DNA of 64,000 nt, taken from Neisseria perflava. Its GTDB lineage: Bacteria > Pseudomonadota > Gammaproteobacteria > Burkholderiales > Neisseriaceae. Below are positions 48,286 through 57,399 of this stretch, one piece after another. The stretch lies in NCBI RefSeq assembly GCF_019334725.1, contig NZ_CP079818.1:868001-932000 (forward strand), written 5' to 3'. Each line of letters begins with the position of its first letter. Within the stretch, counting starts at the first letter, position 1. Below the pieces are notes generated by a model. It was not told the origin of the DNA, did not search any database, and worked only from the letters and a program-made list of their open reading frames with translations. The translations under genes and the position numbers were made by a program.

Positions 48286-50871
48286 ATGTTAGAAGCCTAT
48301 CGTAAAGCCGCCGCCGAGCGCGCCACCCTTGGTATTCCCCCCCTTCCTCTGACTGCTCAGCAGACTGCTGATTTGGTTGAGCTGCTGAAAAATCCACCTG
48401 CCGGTGAAGGTGAGTTCTTGGTTGAGCTGTTGGCTCACCGCGTACCGCCCGGTGTGGACGATGCCGCCAAAGTTAAAGCCTCATTTTTGGCAGCCGTTGC
48501 GGAAGGCAGCGCATCCAGTCCGCTGATTTCCCCTGAGTATGCTACCGAGCTGTTGGGTACCATGCTTGGCGGTTACAACATTCATGCACTCATCGAACTC
48601 TTGGACAACGACAAACTTGCGCCTATCGCTGCAAATGGTCTGAAACACACTCTGTTGATGTTCGACTCTTTCCACGATGTTCAAGAAAAAGCCGAAAAAG
48701 GCAACAAATACGCGCAAGAAGTATTGCAATCTTGGGCAGATGCCGAATGGTTCACTTCTCGCGCCAAAGTTCCAGAAAAAATCACTGTTACCGTCTTCAA
48801 AGTCGACGGCGAAACCAATACAGACGACCTCTCTCCTGCACCTGACGCATGGAGCCGTCCTGATATCCCTCTGCACGCGCTGGCGATGTTGAAAAACCCG
48901 CGCGACGGCATCAATCCCGACAAACCGGGTGAAGTTGGTCCGATTAAATTGTTGGAAGAACTCAAAGCCAAAGGCCATCCCGTTGCTTATGTCGGCGACG
49001 TGGTCGGTACCGGTTCTTCACGTAAATCTGCTACCAACTCCGTGATTTGGCATACAGGCGAAGATATTCCGTTCGTACCGAACAAACGTTTCGGTGGCGT
49101 ATGTCTGGGTGGCAAAATTGCTCCTATTTTCTTCAATACTCAAGAAGACTCCGGCGCATTGCCGATTGAAGTCGATGTATCTGCTCTGAAAATGGGCGAT
49201 GTCGTCGATATCCTGCCTTATGAAGGCAAAATCGTGAAAAACGGCGAAACCGTTGCCGAGTTCAGCCTGAAATCTCAAGTCTTGCTGGACGAAGTGCAAG
49301 CCGGTGGCCGTATTAACCTGATTATCGGTCGCGGTCTGACTGCTAAAGCACGCGAAGCACTGAAACTGCCTGCTTCTACCGAATTCCGTCTGCCTCAAGC
49401 GCCTGCTGAAAGCAAAGCCGGTTTCACCTTGGCTCAAAAAATGGTTGGCCGTGCCTGCGGTTTGCCAGAAGGCAAAGGCGTGCGCCCAGGTACTTACTGC
49501 GAACCACGTATGACTACTGTCGGCTCGCAAGATACTACCGGTCCGATGACTCGCGATGAATTGAAAGACTTGGCTTGCTTGGGCTTCTCAGCAGATATGG
49601 TAATGCAGTCTTTCTGTCACACCGCCGCTTATCCAAAACCTGTCGATGTGAGAACCCATAAAGAATTGCCAGCCTTCATTTCTACCCGTGGCGGTGTGGC
49701 TCTGCGTCCGGGCGATGGCGTGATTCACTCATGGCTCAATCGTCTGCTGTTGCCTGATACAGTCGGTACCGGCGGCGACAGCCACACCCGATTCCCTATC
49801 GGTATTTCTTTCCCTGCCGGCTCCGGCTTGGTTGCTTTCGCAGCAGCCACAGGCGTAATGCCGCTCGATATGCCTGAGTCCGTATTGGTACGCTTCAGCG
49901 GCAAACTGCAACCGGGCGTAACCCTGCGCGATTTGGTGAACGCCATTCCGCTGTACGCGATTAAACAAGGTTTGCTGACTGTTGCTAAAGCCGGTAAGAA
50001 AAATATCTTCTCCGGCCGCATCCTCGAAATCGAAGGCCTGCCTGATTTGAAAGTGGAACAAGCCTTTGAATTAACTGACGCGTCTGCTGAACGCTCCGCT
50101 GCAGGCTGTACTGTGAAGCTCAATAAAGAGCCGATTATCGAGTATATGAAATCCAACATTGTGTTGATGAAAAACATGATTGCCAACGGCTATCAAGATT
50201 CGCGCACTTTGGAACGCCGTATCAAAGCCATGGAAGCATGGTTGGCAAATCCTGAATTGCTCGAAGCGGATAAAGATGCCGAATACGCTGCCGTGATTGA
50301 AATCAACATGGACGACATCAAAGAGCCGATTATTGCCTGCCCGAACGACCCCGACGACGTATGTTTCATGTCCGAACGTTCCGGCACCAAAATCGACGAA
50401 GTGTTCATCGGTTCTTGTATGACCAACATCGGTCACTTCCGCGCTGCTTCCAAACTCTTGGAAGGCAAGAGCGATATTCCTGTGCGCCTGTGGGTAGCGC
50501 CGCCGACCAAAATGGATGCAAAAGAATTGTCTGACGAAGGCCACTACGGCGTACTCGGCCGTGCCGGCGCGCGTATGGAAATGCCGGGTTGCTCATTGTG
50601 TATGGGTAACCAAGCACAAGTACACGAAGGCGCGACTGTAATGTCCACGTCTACCCGTAACTTCCCGAACCGTTTGGGTAAAAACACCTTTGTTTACCTC
50701 GGCTCGGCTGAGTTGGCAGCAATCTGCTCCAAACTGGGTAAAATCCCGACTGTTGAAGAATACCAAGCCAATATTGGTATCATTAACGAGCAGGGCGACC
50801 AAATCTACCGCTACATGAACTTCAACGAAATCGATAGCTACAACGAAGTAGCCGAGAAAGTAAATGTTTAA
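48286..50871 (+). CDS. acnB: aconitate hydratase B
   Basis: Bifunctional aconitase / 2-methylisocitrate dehydratase of the TCA (and often methylcitrate) cycle, 861 aa. Order of domains is that of AcnB: N-terminal HEAT-like domain (1-160), the swivelling domain 4 (about 165-370) and the [4Fe-4S] core with GGDSHTRFPIGISFPAG, FIGSCMTNIGHFRAA and GCSLCMGNQA cysteines. Start MLEAYRKAAAERA at 48286 after AAGGAACAAAGAG; an upstream ATG lies in the operator palindrome area. Transcribed alone. Confidence 0.98.
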   Translation: MLEAYRKAAAERATLGIPPLPLTAQQTADLVELLKNPPAGEGEFLVELLAHRVPPGVDDAAKVKASFLAAVAEGSASSPLISPEYATELLGTMLGGYNIHALIELLDNDKLAPIAANGLKHTLLMFDSFHDVQEKAEKGNKYAQEVLQSWADAEWFTSRAKVPEKITVTVFKVDGETNTDDLSPAPDAWSRPDIPLHALAMLKNPRDGINPDKPGEVGPIKLLEELKAKGHPVAYVGDVVGTGSSRKSATNSVIWHTGEDIPFVPNKRFGGVCLGGKIAPIFFNTQEDSGALPIEVDVSALKMGDVVDILPYEGKIVKNGETVAEFSLKSQVLLDEVQAGGRINLIIGRGLTAKAREALKLPASTEFRLPQAPAESKAGFTLAQKMVGRACGLPEGKGVRPGTYCEPRMTTVGSQDTTGPMTRDELKDLACLGFSADMVMQSFCHTAAYPKPVDVRTHKELPAFISTRGGVALRPGDGVIHSWLNRLLLPDTVGTGGDSHTRFPIGISFPAGSGLVAFAAATGVMPLDMPESVLVRFSGKLQPGVTLRDLVNAIPLYAIKQGLLTVAKAGKKNIFSGRILEIEGLPDLKVEQAFELTDASAERSAAGCTVKLNKEPIIEYMKSNIVLMKNMIANGYQDSRTLERRIKAMEAWLANPELLEADKDAEYAAVIEINMDDIKEPIIACPNDPDDVCFMSERSGTKIDEVFIGSCMTNIGHFRAASKLLEGKSDIPVRLWVAPPTKMDAKELSDEGHYGVLGRAGARMEMPGCSLCMGNQAQVHEGATVMSTSTRNFPNRLGKNTFVYLGSAELAAICSKLGKIPTVEEYQANIGIINEQGDQIYRYMNFNEIDSYNEVAEKVNV

Positions 50872-50890
50872 TGTAACAAGGTAAACCGAT

Positions 50891-50926
50891 TTTCAGACGG
50901 CCTTAAATAATAAAGGCCGTCTGAAA
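50891..50926. terminator. uptake-sequence hairpin downstream of acnB
   Basis: TTTCAGACGGCCTT (50891-50904) pairs with 50913-50926, 20 bp beyond the acnB stop. Confidence 0.65.
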
Positions 50927-50935
50927 CGGAAAAAT

Positions 50936-50967
50936 AAAGGGCGTGTTCATCACGTCCTTTTTATTTT
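50936..50967 (+). terminator. intrinsic terminator of acnB
   Basis: AAAGGGCGTG and CACGTCCTTT form a 10-bp stem (one G-U pair) around TTCAT, followed by TTATTTT. This is a conventional rho-independent terminator not made from uptake words. Confidence 0.8.
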
Positions 50968-50978
50968 AGGTTTAATAA

Positions 50979-51012
50979 AAGGCCGTCTGAAAGATATATT
51001 TCAGACGGCCTT
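50979..51012. terminator. uptake-sequence hairpin for rhlE
   Basis: AAGGCCGTCTGAAA (50979-50992) pairs with 50999-51012, 21 bp beyond the rhlE stop. Confidence 0.7.
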
Positions 51013-51032
51013 CTAGTACAAAACAGCGTGGT

Positions 51033-52424
51033 TTATTTTACGCCAAAACCAGGTTGGAGTAGGGCGCAAGGCTGACGCTCGTGACGGCCGCGACGTGTTC
51101 TGCCGGCAATTTTGCCGCAGACAATACCCGGATCGTTTTTCTCTTCTGCTTTTTTCGAGTTTTTGTCTGATTTATTTGCGTATTCGTTGCGTTTGTTTCT
51201 ATCTTCGCGGCGAGAGCGGCTGTCGTTGTGCTGAACCGGTTGCGCTTCGGCTTCATATTGATTGTCGATGCCCCACCAATGCGGCTCAAAGCCTTCGATG
51301 CGTTCCACATTCAAATCGCTACCGGTCAGCTCTTTAATAGATTCAAACATTTTCTGTTCGGTTTTATCCATCAAGGAAATGGCAACGCCGTCAGCACCGG
51401 CCCGGCCGGTACGTCCGATGCGGTGGACGTAGTCTTCAGGTTGGGTTGGCAGCTCGTAGTTGATGACGAAAGGCAACTCGGCAATATCCAGACCGCGCGC
51501 GGCAACGTCGGTGGCAACCAAAACGCGTAATGTACCTTCTTTAAAGGCATTGAGGGTTTCCAGTCGGCTTTGTTGGGATTTGTCGCCGTGGATGGATTGG
51601 GCGGCAATGTTGCGGCGAACGAGGTCGCGGGTAACTTGATCGACGCTTTGTTTGGTTTTGCAGAATACAATGACTTGATTCATATGCAAATCAACAATCA
51701 GACGTTCGAGCAGGTTGCGTTTTTTGAGTGCATCAACGGCAATGATGTGTTGCTCGACATTGGCGTTGGTGGTGTTTTGCGCAGCCACTTCAACCATTTC
51801 AGGCGTGTGCATAAAATCTTGCGCAAGCTTGCGGATAGGCGGTGAGAAAGTGGCGGAGAAAAGCAGGGTTTGTCGTTGTTTGGGCAACATCTGCATGATT
51901 TTGCGGATATCGTCGATGAAACCCATATCAAGCATACGGTCGGCTTCGTCGAGTACAACGATTTCAACTTTGTTTAAATTGATGTTTTTTTGTTTGACGT
52001 GGTCGAGCAGTCGGCCAACCGTAGCGACAACGATTTCGCAACCGGCGCGCAAGTCGGCAGTTTGTTTGTCCATATTGACGCCGCCGAAGAGGACGGTATG
52101 GCGCAAAGGAAGATTTTTAATGTATGCCTGCACATTTTGGTCAATTTGATCGGCCAGTTCGCGGGTTGGGGTCAATACTAACATGCGGACAGGGTGCATG
52201 GCAGGGGAGGTGCTGGATGTGGCGTAGCGTTTCAGGCGTTCGAGGCTGGGCAGCATAAAGGCGGCGGTTTTACCTGTGCCGGTTTGTGCTGCGGCCAAAA
52301 GGTCGTGTCCTGCCAAGGCTTTAGGAATTGCTGCGGCTTGGATAGGCGTCGGGTTTTCATAACCCTGATCGGTGAGGGCAGAGACTAATTCGCTGCCTAA
52401 ACCGAGTGAAGAGAAAGGATTCAT
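51033..52424 (-). CDS. rhlE: DEAD-box RNA helicase (RhlE type)
   Basis: 463-aa ATP-dependent RNA helicase for ribosome assembly or RNA turnover. Motifs in order: Q motif (ENPTPIQAAAIP), I AAQTGTGKTAAF, Ia PTRELADQ, II VLDEADRMLDMGF, III SATF, IV VIVFCKTKQ, V ATDVAARGLDI and VI HRIGRTGRAG. The tail (about 390-463) is basic/acidic low complexity, ending CALLQPGFGVK. Start MNPFSSLGLGSEL (52424). The long open frame upstream is leader. Confidence 0.95.
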   Translation of the reverse strand: MNPFSSLGLGSELVSALTDQGYENPTPIQAAAIPKALAGHDLLAAAQTGTGKTAAFMLPSLERLKRYATSSTSPAMHPVRMLVLTPTRELADQIDQNVQAYIKNLPLRHTVLFGGVNMDKQTADLRAGCEIVVATVGRLLDHVKQKNINLNKVEIVVLDEADRMLDMGFIDDIRKIMQMLPKQRQTLLFSATFSPPIRKLAQDFMHTPEMVEVAAQNTTNANVEQHIIAVDALKKRNLLERLIVDLHMNQVIVFCKTKQSVDQVTRDLVRRNIAAQSIHGDKSQQSRLETLNAFKEGTLRVLVATDVAARGLDIAELPFVINYELPTQPEDYVHRIGRTGRAGADGVAISLMDKTEQKMFESIKELTGSDLNVERIEGFEPHWWGIDNQYEAEAQPVQHNDSRSRREDRNKRNEYANKSDKNSKKAEEKNDPGIVCGKIAGRTRRGRHERQPCALLQPGFGVK

Positions 52425-52857
52425 GATGGTGGCTTTCTGTTCAGACGGCCTTTTGAATAATGAGGCCGTCTGAAAAATCTGATTCTGAAATGGATAAACC
52501 GCAGTATGATGTTGATTCTGCGGTTTGAAAAAATGGGGAGCGGAATAATCCGTCAAGTAGTCCATTATGCCATAAAAAGAGGGACTCCCCAAATGATGGT
52601 TGCGATTAGCAACAGCCACGTTTTGATATTTTTACAGTGAAAAAAACAGAAAAAATGACTGGTCTGCAAGATTTTGAGTTTATTGAGGATTAAGCATTTG
52701 TCTTAACTTCAATAGAATTAATTTATCAAAAACTTACAGGTTGAAATGAAACTAAATTGCACTCATGTACTCAATATTGAGGTACAGAGCTTGTTTTGTA
52801 GCCTGTATCTCCCGTTTAACGGTAAACCATAAAATCAAAATTTAGGAATATATAATT
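52425..52857. other. rhlE leader and lipoprotein upstream region
   Basis: 433 bp without a gene. On the minus strand TTGGGG (52587-52592) and CATAAT (52564-52569), 17 bp apart, may be the rhlE promoter, giving a leader of about 130 nt that holds a stem AAACCGCA/TGCGGTTT (52496-52503/52519-52526) and an inverted uptake-sequence pair (about 52440-52474). The rightmost 250 bp are AT-rich with no recognised element. Confidence 0.45.
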
Positions 52858-53091
52858 ATGAAAACTTTATTAATCGCTCTTGCCACCGGTAGCCTGATGT
52901 TGGCAGCTTGTTCTTCTTCCAAACCTGAAGAAGCGGCAGCGCCACGCATCACTGTTGAAGAAGCGATGACTCAATGTCAACAAGCATCTGGTGAAAATGC
53001 TGATCGTGCTGTATTTGATGCTTGCATGAAAGGCAAAGGCTATCAACGTACAGCTGAATCAGTTGCTTCCGATCCTGCTGCGAGCCTGTAG
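52858..53091 (+). CDS. small lipoprotein, C-terminus frameshifted
   Basis: 77-aa lipoprotein: signal MKTLLIALATGSLMLAAC with lipobox LAAC (Cys18), then SSSKPEEAAAPRITVEEAMTQCQQASGENADRAVFDACMKGKGY with two further cysteines. It stops at TAG 53089-53091. One frame over, starting at GAG 53082, an open stretch encodes EPVADSETAVPAKKAAVKKAKK up to TAA 53148-53150, which continues the composition (Ala/Glu then Lys/Ala). A single-base loss near 53080-53082 would explain this. The intact form would be about 97 aa with a lysine-rich tail. Function unknown. Confidence 0.7.
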   Translation: MKTLLIALATGSLMLAACSSSKPEEAAAPRITVEEAMTQCQQASGENADRAVFDACMKGKGYQRTAESVASDPAASL

Positions 53092-53150
53092 CTGATTCTG
53101 AAACTGCTGTTCCTGCTAAAAAAGCAGCTGTTAAGAAAGCAAAAAAATAA
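53082..53150 (+). pseudogene. out-of-frame lysine-rich tail of the lipoprotein gene
   Basis: Reads EPVADSETAVPAKKAAVKKAKK then stop, in the -1 frame relative to the lipoprotein gene. It has no start of its own and joins smoothly if one base is restored near 53081, so I treat it as the lost C-terminus. Confidence 0.6.
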
Positions 53151-53223
53151 GCTTCATAAAATTCAAGGCAGTCTCGTTCATCAATACTCCGGATGAAAGC
53201 AGGCTGTAGAGCAACTTGAAGAC

Positions 53224-53256
53224 AAAGGCCGTCTGAATATGTTTCAGACGGCCTTT
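53224..53256. terminator. uptake-sequence hairpin after the lipoprotein gene
   Basis: AAAGGCCGTCTGAA (53224-53237) pairs with 53243-53256, followed by GTTTTTT. Confidence 0.8.
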
Positions 53257-53313
53257 GTTTTTTCATGTATAAGGCCATTATTCAAAGATATGCTTTTGGT
53301 TTTATTAAAAAAT

Positions 53314-53346
53314 AAAAAAGACGTGTAACGGTTACACGTCTTTTTT
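53314..53346 (-). terminator. clpX intrinsic terminator
   Basis: AAAAAAGACGTGTAAC and GTTACACGTCTTTTTT form a 16-bp stem, 12 bp beyond the clpX stop. It has poly-A and poly-T sides and works in both directions. Confidence 0.85.
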
Positions 53347-53358
53347 AGAGAATGATCC

Positions 53359-54624
53359 TTATTGCTTATATTCGCTGCCGTCTTCACGGAAAAGTTTTGG
53401 CTGATCGCCTTTTTCCACGACCTCTTTATTGATGACGACTTTTGCTACGCCTTTCAAATCTGGCAGGGCGTACATGGTGTCCAAGAGGCAACGTTCGACG
53501 ATAGAGCGCAGGCCGCGCGCACCGGTTTTACGTTCCATCGCCAGTTTGGCGATGCTGCGCAAAGCATCTTCTTCAAACTCAAGGCCGACATCTTCCATTG
53601 CAAACAAGGTTTGATATTGTTTGACCAAGGCGTTTTTCGGTTCGGTCAAAATGTTGACCAAAGCATCTTCGTCCAATTCTGCCAATGTGGCAATCACGGG
53701 TAGACGGCCGATAAGCTCGGGAATCAGACCGAATTTAATCAAGTCTTCAGGCTCGACTGTTTCAAACAGGGCTGAAATATCGGCGTTTTCATCTTTGCTG
53801 TGTACCGCTGCACCAAAGCCGATACCGCCTCTTTCAGTACGTTGTCGGATGACTTTTTCCAAGCCGGCAAATGCGCCGCCGCAGATAAAGAGGATGTTGG
53901 TGGTATCAACGTTGATGAATTCTTGGTTCGGATGTTTGCGGCCGCCTTGAGGGGGAACGCTGGCTACCGTGCCTTCAATCAGTTTCAGCAAGGCTTGTTG
54001 CACACCTTCGCCGGATACGTCGCGCGTGATGGATGGATTGTCGCTTTTGCGTGAAATTTTATCGATTTCATCGATATAAACGATGCCGCGCTGGGCTTTG
54101 TCAACGTCAAAATCACATTTGCCCAAAAGTTTGGTGATGATTTGTTCGACATCTTCACCGACATAACCTGCTTCGGTCAAAGTTGTGGCATCCGCCATAA
54201 CAAAAGGTACATCCAGTTTGCGCGCCAAAGATTGCGCCAACAGGGTTTTACCTGAGCCGGTAGGGCCGATAAGCAGGATATTGGATTTGGACAATTCCAC
54301 TTTGCCCTCTGCTTTTGGATGGCGCAGGCGTTTGTAGTGGTTGTAAACCGATACTGCCAACGCTTTTTTTGCGTGTTCCTGACCGATAACGTGGTCGTTG
54401 AGGTTGGCAACGATTTCGGCTGGGGTAGGCAGTTTTTTCTCGGTGTTTTCTGCTTTCACTTTGGCAAGCTCGTTTTCAATCTCGCCGGATTCGTTGTCTT
54501 GCAGCATCATGCCGCAAGTTTCTACACATTCATTGCAGATGAAGGCGTGTTCGCCTTCGATCAGATTTTTAACGTCGTTTTCGGACTTCCCGCAGAATGA
54601 ACAGGTGCGTTTTTCTTCAGACAT
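53359..54624 (-). CDS. clpX: ATP-dependent Clp protease ATPase subunit ClpX
   Basis: AAA+ unfoldase that feeds substrates to ClpP. 421 aa: N-terminal zinc domain with Cys8/Cys11 and Cys30/Cys33 (CSFC...CNEC), Walker A GPTGSGKTLLAQ, Walker B IVYIDEIDKI, the RGV pore-loop region (SGEGVQQALLKLIEGT) and GGAFAGL, and sensor 2 GARGLRS. Start MSEEKRTCSFC at 54624; the open frame further upstream is not translated in relatives. clpP is not adjacent. Confidence 0.98.
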   Translation of the reverse strand: MSEEKRTCSFCGKSENDVKNLIEGEHAFICNECVETCGMMLQDNESGEIENELAKVKAENTEKKLPTPAEIVANLNDHVIGQEHAKKALAVSVYNHYKRLRHPKAEGKVELSKSNILLIGPTGSGKTLLAQSLARKLDVPFVMADATTLTEAGYVGEDVEQIITKLLGKCDFDVDKAQRGIVYIDEIDKISRKSDNPSITRDVSGEGVQQALLKLIEGTVASVPPQGGRKHPNQEFINVDTTNILFICGGAFAGLEKVIRQRTERGGIGFGAAVHSKDENADISALFETVEPEDLIKFGLIPELIGRLPVIATLAELDEDALVNILTEPKNALVKQYQTLFAMEDVGLEFEEDALRSIAKLAMERKTGARGLRSIVERCLLDTMYALPDLKGVAKVVINKEVVEKGDQPKLFREDGSEYKQ

Positions 54625-54913
54625 AATAATTTCTTCGTATGGTTGTATGGAGGCTGTGTTGTAAAGGGGGAACAGATATTTCGGGCGTATTGCCGGATTG
54701 AGGGAATGCCTCTGACAAAGGAGCCTAAGTATAATGACTATCTTGTGTTTTTTCAAATCAGAGCAGGCATTGCGCCGTATCGTCTAAGAAACAGATGCGG
54801 GCGCTGGATTTGAATATCTCGCAAACAAACGCAAAGTTTTCTCAACTCGCTTTACAATTAGCGAAAAATTTAACAGAATGTTGAATTAAATGTATTTTTT
54901 TGAATTGGCAGAT

Positions 54914-55846
54914 ATGAAATTCTATAAAACTTTAGGAATGGTATGGACAGGTGTGGCATTGGCCTTTGCTTCCGCGTCTGCCGTTGCCGATGATATGGAT
55001 GTATTGGGACAATTTTTGGAGCAAAATTTCCCAGTACAAAATGACCCGATGGAAGCTTTTGCGTTGAGTCATGCCGACCAAGTCGAAGCTCAAGCCGCTT
55101 TGGCAGGCCCTCTGCTGTCTTCGCAATCTGCTCTGATTTTCAATAATAAAACCGGTGAAGTGCTGTATCAGAAAAACCCTGATCGTGTCATGCCGATTGC
55201 CTCTATTTCCAAATTGATGAGCGCGATGGTGGTTTTGGATGCGCATCTGGATATGAACGAGCCGATTACGATTACCGAGGCTGAAATCGACCGTTTGAAA
55301 GGTACGGGCAGCCGTTTGAGCATCGGCACGACGCTGACACGCGGCGAACTGTTGCACCTGAGCCTGATGAGCAGTGAAAACCGTGCTACTCATGCATTGG
55401 GCCGTACCTATCCGGGCGGTATGAGCGCGTTCGTTGCGGCCATGAATGCCAAAGCACAAAGCCTGGGCATGACCAGCAGCCGTTTCTATGAGCCTACCGG
55501 TTTGAATTTCCAAAACGTTTCTACTGCACGCGATTTGAACCGCATGGTTGCGGCAGCCAGCAAATATCCGCTGATCCGCAAAAATTCTACTTCAAATTAC
55601 GGCTCGGTTTGGACGGCAAACGGTCGTCAAAACTACAAAAACTCCAATGCCTTGGTGCGTGAGGGCAGCTGGAATATCGAATTGCAGAAAACCGGCTATA
55701 TTCGTGAAGCAGGACGTTCTATGGTGGTTAAGGCCAATGTACAGAATCAGCCGATTACCATTGTATTGCTCAACTCTCCGTCTTCCACAACCCGCGTGAA
55801 CGATGCGCGTAAGATTGAGTCTTGGATGCTGCAGCGCCGTTCTTAA
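54914..55846 (+). CDS. pbpG: D-Ala-D-Ala endopeptidase, PBP7 type
   Basis: Periplasmic penicillin-binding protein (peptidase S11) that cuts peptidoglycan cross-links. 310 aa with signal peptide (MKFYKTLGMVWTGVALAFASASAVA). Active-site motifs: SISK (in MPIASISKLMSAM, near 100), SEN (LMSSENRAT) and KTG (LQKTGYIREAGR). Short without the extra C-terminal domain of PBP5, fitting PBP7. An in-frame ATG eight codons upstream (54890) is possible. Confidence 0.9.
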   Translation: MKFYKTLGMVWTGVALAFASASAVADDMDVLGQFLEQNFPVQNDPMEAFALSHADQVEAQAALAGPLLSSQSALIFNNKTGEVLYQKNPDRVMPIASISKLMSAMVVLDAHLDMNEPITITEAEIDRLKGTGSRLSIGTTLTRGELLHLSLMSSENRATHALGRTYPGGMSAFVAAMNAKAQSLGMTSSRFYEPTGLNFQNVSTARDLNRMVAAASKYPLIRKNSTSNYGSVWTANGRQNYKNSNALVREGSWNIELQKTGYIREAGRSMVVKANVQNQPITIVLLNSPSSTTRVNDARKIESWMLQRRS

Positions 55847-55858
55847 ATATTACGCTTA

Positions 55859-55890
55859 AAGGCCGTCTGAAACCGTTCAGACGGCCTTTT
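55859..55890. terminator. pbpG terminator
   Basis: AAAGGCCGTCTGAA (55859-55872) pairs with 55877-55890 across a 4-nt loop, 12 bp after the stop. Confidence 0.8.
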
Positions 55891-55954
55891 GTGTAAAGGG
55901 TATTAAATTTGGGTACAATGTCGTTACATTAATTTTAAAACACAGAGAGAAAAC

Positions 55955-56728
55955 ATGTTGAAAAAATGGAATAAAAAATATTGGGCCGGTATGGGTGTGA
56001 TTTTGGCGTTGACCGGCTGTACTTCTGTAGCGGATATGGTTGGCTATGATACTGCGACTTTGAATGAAGATGCTGCCAAAAGTTACTCACAAGTCATTCA
56101 AAACGCGCGTGGTCAAAAAGCTTTGGATGTTTCATCTCCAACTGCTCAACGCGTTCAACGCGTGTTTGCACGTCTGCGTCCTCATGCTGAGCGCGCCAAC
56201 AAAACCGGCGTGCCTTTCAACTGGCAGATGAACGTTATCCGCAGTGATGAAATGAACGCATGGGCAATGCCAGGCGGTAAAATGGCCGTGTACACCGGTA
56301 TAGTAGAGAAATTGAAGCTGACTGATGATGAAATTGCCGCCGTTGTCGGCCATGAAATGACCCATGCTCTGTTGGAACACAGTAAAAAAGCCTTGGGCGG
56401 ACAAGTATTGACCGGCTTGGGCGGTTCGATTTTGGCCAGCTCAACCGGTGTGGATGGTGATTTGGTCGGCTTGGGTGCAGATTTGTTGGCAACCAAACCG
56501 TTCTCACGCCATCAGGAAAGCGAAGCGGATGCCGGCGGTGTGCGTTTGATGGCTGAAGCAGGCTACAACCCTGAGGCTGCGGTAAGCGTGTGGGAAAAAA
56601 TGAACAAAGTACAGGGCGGCAGCTCATTGTCTATTTTGTCGACCCACCCGACCAATCAGGCGCGTATCAATGCAATCCGTAAAATGTTGCCTGAAGTAAT
56701 GCCGATTTATCAGAAAAACAAGCGTTAA
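55955..56728 (+). CDS. M48 metalloprotease lipoprotein (LoiP/YcaL-like)
   Basis: 257-aa zinc peptidase anchored as a lipoprotein (signal ends VILALTGC, lipobox Cys near 22). Peptidase motifs: AWAMPGGKMAVYTG, VVGHEMTHALLEH (HExxH) and the third-ligand motif FSRHQESEADAGGVRLMAEAGYNP, then STHPTNQARI. Such proteins act in outer-membrane protein quality control. Transcribed alone; ends at a strong stem shared with DMP19. Confidence 0.9.
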   Translation: MLKKWNKKYWAGMGVILALTGCTSVADMVGYDTATLNEDAAKSYSQVIQNARGQKALDVSSPTAQRVQRVFARLRPHAERANKTGVPFNWQMNVIRSDEMNAWAMPGGKMAVYTGIVEKLKLTDDEIAAVVGHEMTHALLEHSKKALGGQVLTGLGGSILASSTGVDGDLVGLGADLLATKPFSRHQESEADAGGVRLMAEAGYNPEAAVSVWEKMNKVQGGSSLSILSTHPTNQARINAIRKMLPEVMPIYQKNKR

Positions 56729-56743
56729 TTCGATGTATTGATG

Positions 56744-56782
56744 ATTTTGCCGGTTTGAACAGATGATTCAAACCGGCAAAAT
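56744..56782. terminator. bidirectional terminator, M48/DMP19
   Basis: ATTTTGCCGGTTTGAA (56744-56759) pairs perfectly with 56767-56782 around a 7-nt loop, between convergent genes. It is not built from uptake words. Confidence 0.85.
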
Positions 56783-56791
56783 TTTATGGTT

Positions 56792-57292
56792 TCAGTCTGA
56801 CAGTTTGGCAAATTTATCCCAATTTGCCTGAACGTACGCTGCTGCGGTTTCCAAGTCTTCATCGACAACATCATAATAATCGCCGTCGAGTTCTTCAAAA
56901 TCAGGGAAGTTTTTACGGATTTCGTCAAAATTTCGTTGTTCGTCTGCCATTTTTTCAATGGCTTTGCCGTGTTTTTCGTACAAGGCTTTGGCTTTGTCTA
57001 AGATTTTCGGTATCGGTTTGATGCGCCAGCGGCGCAGGCTGTCGGCAACCGGGTTGCCAAAGATGTATTCTCCGTATCCTGAAGCGATAAGCTGTACGAA
57101 GCCGCCTTCTTGAACTTGGCTGTCGAGGTAGCAAAGGGCGGTCAATGTATGCTGTTCGTCGTTGAGGCCGGACATTTCCTCGTCGCCTGCCTGTTCGGTG
57201 TGGTCCAAATAGGCTGCGCTGAGTGTATAAAGAAATGAGGCGGAATCGGAAGTATCGAAATCTTGAAGGCGGAGCAGGGTAGTCATCATCAT
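56792..57292 (-). CDS. DMP19-type DNA-mimic protein (DUF4375)
   Basis: 166-aa, strongly acidic protein matching Neisseria DMP19, a dimeric protein whose surface mimics DNA and which binds the Neisseria transcription factor NHTF, freeing its operator. Recognisable parts: LLRLQDFDTSDSASFLYTLSAAYLDH, the glycine-rich GGFVQLIASGYGEYIF, and the acidic end (FPDFEELDGDYYDVVDEDLE). Three consecutive ATGs (57292, 57289, 57286) follow an uptake sequence instead of a ribosome site, so the start and translation rate are uncertain. No NHTF gene is adjacent. Confidence 0.85.
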   Translation of the reverse strand: MMMTTLLRLQDFDTSDSASFLYTLSAAYLDHTEQAGDEEMSGLNDEQHTLTALCYLDSQVQEGGFVQLIASGYGEYIFGNPVADSLRRWRIKPIPKILDKAKALYEKHGKAIEKMADEQRNFDEIRKNFPDFEELDGDYYDVVDEDLETAAAYVQANWDKFAKLSD

Positions 57293-57399
57293 CAAAGGCC
57301 GTCTGAAAAAAGTGATTATATAATGTTTTCAGTCTGAACCTAGCAGCCGTTTTGCTTTACAATATCGGAAGATAAGAAAACATAGTGAGGAACCAAACC

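Noticed and set aside
53076..53090. Programmed ribosomal frameshift in the lipoprotein gene
   Set aside because: No slippery heptamer or following structure; a plain one-base deletion fits better.
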